Part shown: positions 8,132 through 17,530 of the stretch, piece by piece
Layout: the number at the start of each line of letters is the position of its first letter
How positions within the stretch are numbered: the first letter of the stretch is position 1
Assembly: GCA_015903995.1 (NCBI GenBank)
Contig: JABMDK010000014.1
Span: 269,104 to 323,165 of the forward strand
Length of the DNA stretch: 54,062 nt
DNA from: Nitrospira sp.
GTDB lineage: Bacteria; Nitrospirota; Nitrospiria; Nitrospirales; Nitrospiraceae
Direction of reading: 5' to 3'
Notes under the pieces: generated by a model
What the model was told of the DNA's origin: nothing
Databases searched by the model: none
What the model saw: the letters and a program-made list of their open reading frames with translations, nothing else
Program-made: the position numbers and the translations under genes

Positions 8132-9556
8132 TCAGCTGCTTCCAGGAGGGCTCTGCGTGGATTGCCACGAGGCCGATCGGACCATCTTGCCCCACTCTGC
8201 TTTGGTCCCGCGAAGCCATCGCCAGAGACCGATCAGTTTCCAGTAGGAATTCAGCTGCCGATATCCGAAGTTTTCAACGACCGAGACGCACAGCAATTTC
8301 AAAAGATCCGAGGGACGCTGATACAGGTGAAACGTCATTTCTTCCATGAGCAGGGCGCTCAACGAGAGCGTGATGCCAAACCCGACGGCGACAAACATGC
8401 AGACCATCCAGACATGCAAGGAGACCAACCCGAATACAAGCCCGGCAAGCAAGAGCACATATCCGAGTATCTCGAACGTCGGCCCAAACCATTCAAAGAT
8501 CACCATGAACGGAAAGGCGAGCCAGCCGACAGTCCCGCCCTTTCGATGACAGCACAGCTCGAAGTGGCCCGCCAGGCTGTCGCATAAGCCGCGCTGCCAG
8601 CGGATGCGCTGATTCCTGAGCGTACGAAAGTCCTCCGGCACCTCGGTCCAGCAGACCGGATCCGGCACATACGTAATGCGATAGGGCTGGCCGTTCAGGC
8701 GGTAATGGTGGTGCAAGCGCACCACCAATTCCATATCTTCACCGATCGTGTTGGTGCGATACCCTCCGACTTTCAACACCGCTTCTTTTCGAAACAAGCC
8801 AAAGGCGCCGGAGATAATCAGCATCGCATTCAGCGGAGACCACCCCTGACGCCCGGATAGAAACGCACGCAAGTATTCAACGGTTTGCAACAGCGCCAGG
8901 AAGCTGGACGGCAGACCCACGGTCTTCAGAAGCCCATTGTCCACGATACAGCCGTTGGCAACGCGAACGGTGCCGCCCGCAGCGATGGTGCGAGATTCGA
9001 GCAAGAACGGCTGGACCACGCGATACAAACTGTCCTGCGCCAAGATGGAGTCGGCATCGATGCAACAAAACAACGGATACACGGACAGATTGATTCCGGC
9101 ATTGAGGGAATCCGCCTTGCCCCCGTTCTCTTTGTCGATGACACGGACATTCGCGTAGATCGACGAATGATACGTGGCACGCACCGGTTGAGTCGGCAGA
9201 TCGTGGCTGTAGGATTCGGGAAACGGCTTCAATCCGAACTCCTGCCTCAGCACGTCGACGGTGTTGTCGGTCGAGCCGTCGCTGACGACGACGATTTCAT
9301 ACTCGGAATACTTCAGCTGGAGCAAAGATCGAATAGAATTCGCGATCGTCGCCGCTTCGTTGTATGCTGGCACAATGATGCTGATTTGCGGCTCATACCC
9401 CGTAAATGCACCGGGAAATCCTTCTCCTCGTCGCTCCTCGAAATACTGCCGAAGCGAAAAAATGGAGATGAGATTGAGCCCCAGATATCCCCCGGTCAAA
9501 GCGGCCAAGTACAACAAAAACCCCGACTGAACGATGGTAAAGATGGTTTCCGGCAT
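8132..9556 (-). CDS. Processive family 2 glycosyltransferase (polysaccharide synthase)
   Basis: 474 residues from the ATG at 9556; an upstream start at 9589 is possible but would crowd the divergent promoter. N-terminal membrane segment (about 5-35), then a GT-A domain with IIVPAYNEA, VVVSDGSTDNT, CCIDADS (the DxD type metal site), TIGEDMELVVRL (catalytic acid region) and QRIRWQRG (the QxxRW acceptor/product motif of processive synthases). Several membrane helices follow (about 330-440). This layout matches inner-membrane synthases of the hyaluronan/PgaC type that polymerise and extrude a beta-linked polymer; the sugar cannot be told. Divergent from the cluster at 9615-14184. No PilZ domain is attached. 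Confidence 0.85.
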   Translation of the reverse strand: MPETIFTIVQSGFLLYLAALTGGYLGLNLISIFSLRQYFEERRGEGFPGAFTGYEPQISIIVPAYNEAATIANSIRSLLQLKYSEYEIVVVSDGSTDNTVDVLRQEFGLKPFPESYSHDLPTQPVRATYHSSIYANVRVIDKENGGKADSLNAGINLSVYPLFCCIDADSILAQDSLYRVVQPFLLESRTIAAGGTVRVANGCIVDNGLLKTVGLPSSFLALLQTVEYLRAFLSGRQGWSPLNAMLIISGAFGLFRKEAVLKVGGYRTNTIGEDMELVVRLHHHYRLNGQPYRITYVPDPVCWTEVPEDFRTLRNQRIRWQRGLCDSLAGHFELCCHRKGGTVGWLAFPFMVIFEWFGPTFEILGYVLLLAGLVFGLVSLHVWMVCMFVAVGFGITLSLSALLMEEMTFHLYQRPSDLLKLLCVSVVENFGYRQLNSYWKLIGLWRWLRGTKAEWGKMVRSASWQSTQSPPGSS

Positions 9557-9614
9557 TATGCGTTCTGCTTCGGATGCATCGTGGCCCATTCCCGATGGTC
9601 AGACGTGTCCCTGC

Positions 9615-11195
9615 ATGAGTCGCCTTTCGTGGACGGCGGCGATCCCGATGCTACTCGTGCTCTGCCTCTGGCCATCCTCGGCAAAGTCCCAAGAACTCGC
9701 GGTTCCCGGGCAGACGCCTCCGACGGACATCCAAGAAATCGAATTAACGTATGCGGGGGATCAGGCCGTTCCAAAAATTATAGTGCGAGGTCGGCAACCG
9801 GCCAATTCTTTTACTCTTTCTTCCCAACGCCCTTCCGATCCACATCTCGTCATTTTTTCGCCGACCGCCGCCGGCACCCCGGTCGGCGGCTGCCGGATAC
9901 AGCAAGAACACGTCGCCCCTCCGCTTCGAGTTCGCGTCACTCACAAGGGAACATCCCCCTGCGAGGTAGGATGGTCTCTCCGAACAGCGAACAACAGCTT
10001 GGACGTATTGTCCTTCCAGGCGCTCCGAGTGCGTGGGGCGACCTCCAGCCCCTTGACGATTGTCCTGGTGGCAGAATCCGCTGATCAGCGGCAGGACAGC
10101 GCCGTGGTCGGGCGTGTCGCCGGCCAGTTTGATGTCGAGCTCCCGCTTGCGCCGGTTGCGCGGCAACTCGATCTTCGACGCCTCACGCAGGTGAAGCTGC
10201 TCGTCGAGGATGCCGCGGACATCGTGCTGGAAGAATGCGCATGGATGAATCGAGAGCCGGCCACGCCTCCCATCCCCTCCATCGGCTTTTGGTATTGGGA
10301 TTACCGAACGGCGATACGCGACCCTGACGGAATGCGATCTGCGTGCCGGCAACATCACTGCCGGCGGTTATTGCTCCAGCTGCCGGATATGCGAGACTCC
10401 GACCAGGTGTGGGCCGCCTACGCCGCGCTGTTCGCCTCGACAAAGACAGCGGGTATCGAATTGTTTGCGCTCGACGGCGCCCCGGACATGATCGATACCC
10501 CGGCGAGCCTGACCGAGAAGCTCGCCCGATTGCTGACACTCGTCGGCAACAGCGGGCTCCCCGGGATACAGTTGGACATTGAGCCCTATCTGCTCGATGG
10601 CTTTCCCGATGACGTCACGATCTTCGACCGGTATCTCGACACCATCGAGCGCGTGAACGCGGCCCTCGGCGGTCGAGGGCGATTATCCGTCGTCATCCCG
10701 TTTTGGTTCACCTCGACGATGCATCGGAGACGACCGCTCGCATTTGCCGTGATGGATCGCGTCGATGAGGTCGCCGTGATGAGCTATCGAACGGATGTGG
10801 ATGAGTTGGCGGCGATCAGCGACGACACCCTGCGCTACGGCCGGCTACAAGGCATCCCGGTCTGGCTTGCCATGGAAACCACGCGCCTCCTGCCGGAACG
10901 GCATGTCACCTTGAAGCGAGAAGACGATCCGACCCTCGCGGACGGGATCCTAGACCCAGTGCGGAGGAGTTTGACGTTGGGGCGCATACCAGCCGCCGAG
11001 GTACGGAGGCAAGGTGGAATAGGGTTTCGCATCCACCACGACACGACTATAGACCCCGAGCGCCTTTCCTTTGCAGATCGTACTCGGCGCGACGTCCGTC
11101 ATGCGATCACTCGTGTATTTGCCGACATCCGTACGCCAAGTTTTTCCGGACTGTTGATCCACGATCTCCCGGGCTACTTGGGGTTGCACGAATAA
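9615..11195 (+). CDS. Secreted two-domain protein with GH18-like TIM barrel
   Basis: 526 residues. ATG 9615 was chosen because it begins a clean signal peptide (MSRLSWTAAIPMLLVLCLW...AKSQ); the frame upstream is not signal-like and would overlap the divergent gene. Residues about 35-215 look like a beta-rich jelly-roll domain ending in VKLLVEDAADIVLEECAW. From about 220 a barrel-type domain starts (SIGFWYWDYR), with GIQLDIEPY (Asp321, Glu323) at the place where GH18-type enzymes carry the catalytic acid, and VDEVAVMSYRTD on a later strand. It probably binds or cuts the polymer made by the adjacent synthase in the periplasm. No exact family name can be given. Its stop lies one base before the next ATG. 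Confidence 0.65.
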   Translation: MSRLSWTAAIPMLLVLCLWPSSAKSQELAVPGQTPPTDIQEIELTYAGDQAVPKIIVRGRQPANSFTLSSQRPSDPHLVIFSPTAAGTPVGGCRIQQEHVAPPLRVRVTHKGTSPCEVGWSLRTANNSLDVLSFQALRVRGATSSPLTIVLVAESADQRQDSAVVGRVAGQFDVELPLAPVARQLDLRRLTQVKLLVEDAADIVLEECAWMNREPATPPIPSIGFWYWDYRTAIRDPDGMRSACRQHHCRRLLLQLPDMRDSDQVWAAYAALFASTKTAGIELFALDGAPDMIDTPASLTEKLARLLTLVGNSGLPGIQLDIEPYLLDGFPDDVTIFDRYLDTIERVNAALGGRGRLSVVIPFWFTSTMHRRRPLAFAVMDRVDEVAVMSYRTDVDELAAISDDTLRYGRLQGIPVWLAMETTRLLPERHVTLKREDDPTLADGILDPVRRSLTLGRIPAAEVRRQGGIGFRIHHDTTIDPERLSFADRTRRDVRHAITRVFADIRTPSFSGLLIHDLPGYLGLHE

Positions 11196-11196
11196 C

Positions 11197-13026
11197 ATGC
11201 GCACCGTATCCCTCTTAGAACGACCATTTCTGCACGCGGGTATTCCGCTGTTGTTCTACTGCACCCTGTCGACCATGGGCGGAGTCGGAACCGCACAGCC
11301 TCAGAATACGGACACGCCGTCCTCACGAGCCTTGCTCGAACAGGCGACACATCACGAATCCGCTCAACGGTATCACGACGCCATTCCGCTCTACCGGGAA
11401 GTCCTCCGGCGCGAGCCGGAACGAGACGACATCCGAGCAACCTTGGCTCGCCTGCTGTCCTGGCAAGGCGCTCATGCGGAAGCCGCGGACTTGTATCGAG
11501 CGATCCTTCGGCGGCACCCGGTCGACCTCGATATACGGACCGCGCTCGCGCGGGTGTTATCGTGGCAGAAACACATGGACGAAGCGCGAACGCTCTACGA
11601 GGGCGTGCTTCGTGAACAGGCCCGCCATCCCGAGGCGCTCCAAGGACTGGCGGACGTCCTGTTGTGGGAGGGACGCTCGGAGGAGGCACTCCGATACTAC
11701 GAACAAGCCTATGCCCTGTCGAACGATGCGGCCATCGCCGAGCGCATGGTGTCGATTCGGAGCGCGATCGCTCAACGAGAACAGAGCCCCCCGGCGGCCG
11801 TCCACCCGCCTGTCTCCACCGGACGAGACGAGATGGTCGCGCGCGCACGGGCATGGGAGCGGAATGCCGAGTATGGACCAGCCATCGCCGTCTACCGACA
11901 GATCCTTGCAGAACATCCGGAAGACGACGAAGTCAACGGGGCGCTCGCCCGCGTACTGGCCAGAGACGGGCAATTCGAACCGGCGGCGTCACTCTACCGC
12001 GACATCCTGACACGTCATCCCGCCGATATCGACGTTCAAATCGGATTCGCCCGCGTGCTCTCGTGGCAGAAACAGTTTCCTGCCGCGATCCAGCTGTTTC
12101 AGGACATCCTTCAGCGGGACAGCACGAATACAGACGCGTTGCGGGGATTGGCCGATACCCTCTTCTGGAGCGGGGCCTCGCAGGAAGCCCTGGTTCACTA
12201 CACACAATTGGCACAGGTGACGGGAGATCCGGAGAGTGCGGCGCGCGTACAGACCATCACAGCCTCGCTCGAAGCCTCCCCGCAGGCGCCGCTCGGCCTG
12301 CGGGATTCGACCATACGCCTGCCCTACCGAGACTATGCCAAGTTGGGCTACGGCCAGTTTTCCTATTCGCGGGACATTCCCGACGAGCGGAATATCCTCA
12401 TCGAAGCGGCCAAGTCGTTCGGCGCCTATACCGTGATCGGCAGGGTTGAACCGATCACCAGGTTCGGCTTCCACGACACGCCGGTGTCGGGCGAGTTGTA
12501 CAGCCCCTTATGGCGACGGGCGTGGGGATACCTGGCAGCACAGGGAACGATCAACTCTCATTTTTCACCCAATTACTCGATTGCAGGAGAGATCACGCAA
12601 GGGATGGGGCTCGTCCATCCCCTGCTCTCGAAGATTGAAGTCTCCTTCGGCTATCGACACCTCTCCTACAAGACCGGCGACAGCGATCTGTTGATCCCAG
12701 GCCTGACCGTCTTTTTGCCGTTCAATGTCTGGCTGACGGAGAAGCTCTATTATGTTCCGGAGACCGGTGCGATAACCCTCTCCTCTCGGCTGACCTGGCG
12801 CCCCATGAACCGTCTACAGATCTTCGCCTCCGGCTCATTCGGCACCTCGGGAGAACGTATCGTTGCCACACAGGATTTAACACGGGTGAGCAGCCATGCC
12901 GTCCAAGGAGGCATCACGCTCCCGATCGCCGAGCGATGGTCCTTAGAAGCCACCGGCTATTATGAAGACCGCGGTATTTTATACCGACGGCAAGGAGGGA
13001 GTTTCAGCGTCATCTATCACTGGTGA
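11197..13026 (+). CDS. TPR plus YaiO-like outer-membrane beta-barrel protein
   Basis: 609 residues: signal peptide (to about 33), then two TPR blocks (about 40-190 and 210-360) that look like an internal duplication, since both carry ALARVLSWQK-type repeats and end in an ALQGLADVLLW/ALRGLADTLFW segment. Residues about 375-609 alternate in beta-barrel fashion and end in Tyr-His-Trp, an outer-membrane aromatic terminus. The plan is that of exopolysaccharide export proteins (periplasmic TPR scaffold plus barrel, as in PgaA or YaiO). Directly follows the glycosidase-like gene, so an operon is very likely. Confidence 0.8.
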   Translation: MRTVSLLERPFLHAGIPLLFYCTLSTMGGVGTAQPQNTDTPSSRALLEQATHHESAQRYHDAIPLYREVLRREPERDDIRATLARLLSWQGAHAEAADLYRAILRRHPVDLDIRTALARVLSWQKHMDEARTLYEGVLREQARHPEALQGLADVLLWEGRSEEALRYYEQAYALSNDAAIAERMVSIRSAIAQREQSPPAAVHPPVSTGRDEMVARARAWERNAEYGPAIAVYRQILAEHPEDDEVNGALARVLARDGQFEPAASLYRDILTRHPADIDVQIGFARVLSWQKQFPAAIQLFQDILQRDSTNTDALRGLADTLFWSGASQEALVHYTQLAQVTGDPESAARVQTITASLEASPQAPLGLRDSTIRLPYRDYAKLGYGQFSYSRDIPDERNILIEAAKSFGAYTVIGRVEPITRFGFHDTPVSGELYSPLWRRAWGYLAAQGTINSHFSPNYSIAGEITQGMGLVHPLLSKIEVSFGYRHLSYKTGDSDLLIPGLTVFLPFNVWLTEKLYYVPETGAITLSSRLTWRPMNRLQIFASGSFGTSGERIVATQDLTRVSSHAVQGGITLPIAERWSLEATGYYEDRGILYRRQGGSFSVIYHW

Positions 13027-13083
13027 AACAGCCCGATGTCTTTGCGGACATGGGTATCGCATGCACCTAGCTGACCTAATCCC

Positions 13084-14184
13084 ATGCTCGAACTCTGGTA
13101 CGTGACCGCCCTGTCCATCGCGTGCATGATCCTGCTCCTCTTGGTAGGCATCTTGCTTTTCCGAATGAGTCGCCATGCAAAACAGCGTCGACGGCAGCGT
13201 GTCACGGCCCTGTGGCAACCGTTGTTGGAGCGGTGCCACGAGGCATCCCTCGACGGATTGCCGTCACTCACACCGCCCGAACACATCGCCTTTCTGTATC
13301 TCTGGAACGAACAGAACGAGGCCACGTCGGGTGCGACGACCGCTCAACTGAACCGCATGGCCCGGCACGTCGGCAGTGATCGTGTCGCCAAAAGCCTCTT
13401 ACGCTCACGGCTCTTGCGCCGACGAATTCTCGCACTCGTGACCTTAGGACGGCTACGGGACCAGTCCGCTTGGCAGGAGATCAGCGCGCTGCTGATACAC
13501 TCGAATTCGTTCTTGGCGTTCCAGGCGGCGCAGGCCCTCCTCCTGATCGACGCGACCGCCGCGATTCCGCTCTTAGTCCCGCTCATCGGCCGTCGAACAG
13601 ACTGGTCGCCGCTCAAAATCGCCTCGATGCTGAGCACGGCGGGACCGGATCTCGCCTCGGAAGCCATCGTCCAGGCGGCACGACAGGGAGATCCCGTCGT
13701 CGCCTCACGGTTGATCCGCCATCTGCCGACGACGCGCAGCGCACGCGGACTCCCCGCGTTACGGCAATTTCTGCAAGAGCGTCCGCCTGCAGACGATATG
13801 CTGGCAGCCTGTTTGTTTGCCTTCGGCGAATTCCGAGAGCAGACCGACCTTCAAATCATCCGCGATCATCTGTCACACCCGGCCTGGTACGTCCGGGTCC
13901 AAGCCGCTGCGGCGCTCGGAAAAGTCGGGACACAGGACGATGAAGCGCGCCTCATCGCGCTTTTCAATGATGAACAATGGTGGGTGCGGTATCGAGCCGG
14001 AGAAGCCCTGGCGAGTTTGCCGTCCATGACCGAGGACAAGCTGGAACGAATGCAAGAGACCTTGCCGACGCCTGAGGCCCAGGAAATCCTGGCCCCCGTG
14101 TTGGCGAAATTCCGCGCGCGCCAGGCTCAACGCTCCATCCATGGCGCAGCAGAGCGTACGGCCCTCGCCCCCACAAGCCAGTGA
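13084..14184 (+). CDS. Membrane-anchored HEAT-repeat protein
   Basis: 366 residues. One N-terminal membrane helix (about 5-27) followed by basic residues, so the bulk should be cytoplasmic. From about residue 95 helical HEAT-type repeats run to about 345: RRILALVTLGRLRD, LAFQAAQALLLIDATAAIPLLVPL, WYVRVQAAAALGKVG, WWVRYRAGEALASLPS. Such proteins are scaffolds. In several bacteria a HEAT protein accompanies a GT2 synthase and a YaiO-type barrel (from memory, not checked here). It starts 57 nt after the barrel gene and ends 26 nt from the convergent ABC-F gene. Confidence 0.75.
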   Translation: MLELWYVTALSIACMILLLLVGILLFRMSRHAKQRRRQRVTALWQPLLERCHEASLDGLPSLTPPEHIAFLYLWNEQNEATSGATTAQLNRMARHVGSDRVAKSLLRSRLLRRRILALVTLGRLRDQSAWQEISALLIHSNSFLAFQAAQALLLIDATAAIPLLVPLIGRRTDWSPLKIASMLSTAGPDLASEAIVQAARQGDPVVASRLIRHLPTTRSARGLPALRQFLQERPPADDMLAACLFAFGEFREQTDLQIIRDHLSHPAWYVRVQAAAALGKVGTQDDEARLIALFNDEQWWVRYRAGEALASLPSMTEDKLERMQETLPTPEAQEILAPVLAKFRARQAQRSIHGAAERTALAPTSQ

Positions 14185-14210
14185 GGCACGCATCAGACTT
14201 CTCTCTCACA

Positions 14211-16046
14211 TTACGCTTGCGTGCTGCCGACTTCAGGAGCGCGTTTCTGGTCCAACTCGGCCCAGCGGGCGTAGAGGCGTTCGACCTCGGCCTGCGCGGC
14301 ATGGAGTGTCGCATACCGCTCTTGCAGATCGGCGGGGGAAGAGGCGATGGACGGATCATTCGCCGCAGCCTGGCGCGCCGCGACGGTCGCCTCCGCTTCT
14401 TGAATCTTTGCTTCGATCTGGTCCCATTCCCGTTGTTCTTTGTACGACAAGCCCTTCCGCTTGGACCGCCCTCCAGATGTGGCGCGTTCTGTTGCGTTCT
14501 GCGCGCGTCGGTCTGCCGTCGCGGTTCTTTCCTGCGCGGCTTCCCATTGGGCGTAGTCGGCGAACCACTCGGCACGGCCCGTCCCGTCCAGCGCCAAGAG
14601 CCTGGTGGAGACGCGATCCAACAGCCACCGGTCGTGGGTCACCAGCACCAGCGCGCCGGCAAATTCCAGCAGGCTGTCTTCCAACACATCAAGCGTGGGG
14701 ATATCCAAATCGTTCGTCGGCTCGTCAAGGATCAACAGATCCGCCGGCTGAAGCATCAGCCGGGCAATCAGCAACCGGGCCTGCTCGCCACCAGAGAGGC
14801 GCGAGACCGGCAAATCCAGCTGTTCAGGCTTGAAGAGAAAACGCTTGGCCCAGGAGACCAGATGCACGGACCGCTCTTGATAGACGACGGCCTCGCCGCC
14901 GGCCGGCGCAAGGGCGCGCCGCAACGTAGCCTGCGGATCCAGCGAGTCTCGATGTTGTTCAAACGTCACCACGCGCAGCCGATCGGCGCGGGTAATGGTC
15001 CCGCGGTCCGGTTCCAACGTGCCGGCCAAGAGTTTGAGCACCGTCGTCTTGCCGCTGCCGTTCGGGCCGAGCAGGCCGATCCGCTCGCCCGGGCCCATGA
15101 GAAGGTCGAAGTCCGACACGATCGGTTTCTCGCCGAGCGATTTCCCGACGCCCTGCGCCACCACCAATTGTTTCGACCTGCGCCCGGAAGCCGTGAAGTC
15201 GATCCCGGCTGGCCCCTTCGCCTGCCGCGACTCCATCTCGCTCAGTTCGTCGATGAGCCGTCCCGCCGAATCGATCCGCGCCTTGGCCTTCGTCGTCCTG
15301 GCTTTCGGCCCGCGCCGAAGCCATTCCACTTCACGCCGCACGCGATTGGCCAACGAAGCCTGATAGTCGGCCTGCGCTTGCAACGCCGCGTCGCGCTGCT
15401 CCAGAAACTCGCTGTATCGCCCGTTCGCCTGAAACACCCCGGTGGGATAGCTGCGGTTCAATTCCCAAACCCGTGAGGCGATCGATTCCAAGAAGCGGCG
15501 GTCGTGGCTGATGACGATGAAGGCATGGGGTTCGGCTTTCAGCACCCCTTCGAGCCAGAGAATGCCCTCGACGTCCAGATGGTTCGTCGGCTCGTCCAGC
15601 AGCAGCACGTCCGGTTCCAGCATCAGCGACCGCGCAATCGCCAGCCGCTTCTTCCACCCGCCCGACAGCGTCGAGACAACCTGGTCATCACGCACAAACC
15701 CGCCGAGGCTGAGCGCCTTGGCCATGCGCCCGCCCTGCTCATGCGGATCCAGGCCCTCGTCGAGGAGCACTTGAGCCAGCGCCTCTTCGACCGAATGCCC
15801 ATCGATAAACGACGGTTCTTGCGGCACATAGCCGATGCGGAGCTGTCGCCGCACCGACCGAGTGCCGCGATCCGGCTCCTCGATTCCGGCCAAGATCTTG
15901 AGCAACGTGGATTTCCCGGACCCGTTGGGACCGATCAGACCGACATGATCGCCGTCGCAAAGTCCGAGCGACAGGTCGGTGAACAACGGTTTCACCCCGT
16001 AGCTCTTCTCAAGGGATTCACAACTGAGCAGCATGGTTGGTGGCAT
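14211..16046 (-). CDS. uup: ABC-F family ATPase, Uup type
   Basis: 611 residues from the ATG at 16046; an ATG at 16034 is equally good, while the 19 residues before it are not conserved-looking. Two ABC domains in tandem: Walker A GPNGSGKSTLL and GPNGSGKTTVL, signatures LSGGWKKRLAIAR and LSGGEQARLLIAR, Walker B LLLDEPTNHLD and LILDEPTNDLD. The interdomain linker is rich in Arg and Lys. No membrane segments. A C-terminal coiled coil (last 80 residues) is the mark of Uup, a DNA- and ribosome-associated ATPase. Single gene, convergent with the HEAT gene. Confidence 0.88.
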   Translation of the reverse strand: MPPTMLLSCESLEKSYGVKPLFTDLSLGLCDGDHVGLIGPNGSGKSTLLKILAGIEEPDRGTRSVRRQLRIGYVPQEPSFIDGHSVEEALAQVLLDEGLDPHEQGGRMAKALSLGGFVRDDQVVSTLSGGWKKRLAIARSLMLEPDVLLLDEPTNHLDVEGILWLEGVLKAEPHAFIVISHDRRFLESIASRVWELNRSYPTGVFQANGRYSEFLEQRDAALQAQADYQASLANRVRREVEWLRRGPKARTTKAKARIDSAGRLIDELSEMESRQAKGPAGIDFTASGRRSKQLVVAQGVGKSLGEKPIVSDFDLLMGPGERIGLLGPNGSGKTTVLKLLAGTLEPDRGTITRADRLRVVTFEQHRDSLDPQATLRRALAPAGGEAVVYQERSVHLVSWAKRFLFKPEQLDLPVSRLSGGEQARLLIARLMLQPADLLILDEPTNDLDIPTLDVLEDSLLEFAGALVLVTHDRWLLDRVSTRLLALDGTGRAEWFADYAQWEAAQERTATADRRAQNATERATSGGRSKRKGLSYKEQREWDQIEAKIQEAEATVAARQAAANDPSIASSPADLQERYATLHAAQAEVERLYARWAELDQKRAPEVGSTQA

Positions 16047-16140
16047 GGTTCGGCAGTGTACCTGATCGCGAGCCTGGAACGGGACTTTTTCTTCGCGGCA
16101 CACTCGCTTGGGAGATGGGAGGGAAAGCCCTCCCGCACCT

Positions 16141-16332
16141 GGTCCCAGCAGGCCTATGTCAAGGCCTCAGACACTGAAGCTGGCGATCAGTTAGGCATCA
16201 GCATCACCCTCAGCGGAGACACCCCTCGCCGTCGGGGCCTCCAGTGAAGACAGCAATGCCACCGGCGTGGGCGGTAACCAGGCCGACAACAGCGCTGGCG
16301 ACGCCGGTGCGGTCTATGTGCTGACGTACTAA
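16141..16332 (+). pseudogene. Remnant of an FG-GAP (integrin-alpha type) repeat protein
   Basis: The frame reads QQAYVKASDTEAGDQLGISITLSGDT. After one extra C in the run at 16221-16225 the text continues in the next frame as LAVGASSEDSNATGVGG and NQADNSAGDAGAVYVLTY before a TAA at 16330. That is one repeat of the secreted FG-GAP proteins that normally hold many. There is no start codon or signal, and the 5' end is lost against the uup start region. Decayed fragment. Confidence 0.7.
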
Positions 16333-16436
16333 CATGTGGTCCTCAGCCCGGCGGGTCCTCTGCCTGGCCGGAGATGGACAGACCATCCTCGGCGCATTGG
16401 ATGCCCGTGGACACAGACGGTGAAAGGAGTGTGACC

Positions 16437-17105
16437 ATGCCCCGCGTACTCGTTATGATTGGACTGTTGGCGTTGACAGTGTGTATGGCCGGACCGGCAC
16501 AGGCTGCCGATGAATCGTCACGGGCCGATGACCGGCATGTGAGTCTCTACGGATTCGGCCTCCTGCCCGCCACAAGCGACTTGCGGGTCGATGAGGTGGA
16601 AGTCACCGATGCATCGATCTCTCGGGCCTATGGCGTGGGGATGAAAGCCGATTGGTTCCCCGCGCTGGGCGGCGGGATCCTCAGGCTCGAAGCAGAGGTG
16701 TTCGGCCACAGCAGCAAGGTCAGCGCCCCCGCCGGAGCCACCACCGCCACCGGGAATCTGACGAATTTCAACGGCATGCTCAATCTGCTGGCTCGCCATC
16801 CCGGCCAGACGCTCCAGTCCTATGTGGGCGCTGGCATCGGCTTCTCCGTCTCGCGCTTCGGCAGTGCCAGGCTCTCGACCGGCAACGGCGCGACCACGGT
16901 CACGGGCGATGCGGCGGATGCGGCCTTTGCCTATCAGGCCTTCGTCGGAACCCGCGCTTATGTCAGCGAGCGGGTCTATCTGTTCGGGGAATACAAGTTC
17001 TTCAGCACGAATTACCACTATCGGAGCAACGCCGCCACACAGCCGCTCACCACGCTGGAGTTCCAAACCCACCTCTTCGCCGGCGGCATCGGCATGGCGT
17101 TTTAA
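16437..17105 (+). CDS. Small outer-membrane beta-barrel protein
   Basis: 222 residues. ATG 16437 follows AAAGGAGTGTGACC and begins a signal peptide ending in AQAAD. The mature part has alternating amphipathic strands (HVSLYGFGLLPATSDLRV, LQSYVGAGIGFSVSRFG, VYLFGEYKFFSTNYHY) and ends in GGIGMAF with a terminal Phe, the usual outer-membrane insertion signal. Size fits an eight-stranded barrel of the opacity/OmpA-like class. No specific function. About 100 nt with nothing recognisable follow. Confidence 0.75.
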   Translation: MPRVLVMIGLLALTVCMAGPAQAADESSRADDRHVSLYGFGLLPATSDLRVDEVEVTDASISRAYGVGMKADWFPALGGGILRLEAEVFGHSSKVSAPAGATTATGNLTNFNGMLNLLARHPGQTLQSYVGAGIGFSVSRFGSARLSTGNGATTVTGDAADAAFAYQAFVGTRAYVSERVYLFGEYKFFSTNYHYRSNAATQPLTTLEFQTHLFAGGIGMAF

Positions 17106-17205
17106 GCGAACGGGATCAGGACCACCGCGGAACACGTATATCCGCCGTATGACACGGCACAGGCCACCGCACCCAGACAACCCGCTACTCTATCCGAAAT
17201 GTCGG

Positions 17206-17520
17206 TTACGCAGCGGGCAAGGGAGAAATCCGATCGATCGGCCGCTTGCTCTGCCGTGCCGCGTCCCACAAATCGACCGCCCGCTGGACATTCAACCAGA
17301 ACTCGGGACTGTTCCCGAATAACCGCGAGAGTCTCAGCGCCATCTCCGGACTGACGGCACGGCGCTCACACAGCAGCTCATTCACGGTCTGACGAGAGCC
17401 CCGAATGGACTTTGCACAACCGGACACCGTCAAGCCATATTCCGGCACGAAATCCTCTCTCAGCATGGCGCCCGGATGAGTCGGGCGTATCGTCCGCGCT
17501 CGCGTATTGGGAATACTCAT
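17206..17520 (-). CDS. higA: HigA-type antitoxin (XRE helix-turn-helix)
   Basis: 104 residues from ATG 17520 (GAGAGGTGTGCG upstream). HPGAMLREDFVPEYGLTVSGCAKSIRGSRQTVNELLCERRAVSPEMALRLSRLFG is the standard HigA/VapI helix-turn-helix, and SPEFWLNVQRAVDLWDA is its usual C-terminus. It lies 10 nt after the broken higB frame in the normal higBA order. It may still repress its promoter even though the partner toxin is lost. Confidence 0.9.
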   Translation of the reverse strand: MSIPNTRARTIRPTHPGAMLREDFVPEYGLTVSGCAKSIRGSRQTVNELLCERRAVSPEMALRLSRLFGNSPEFWLNVQRAVDLWDAARQSKRPIDRISPLPAA

Positions 17521-17530
17521 CGCACACCTC

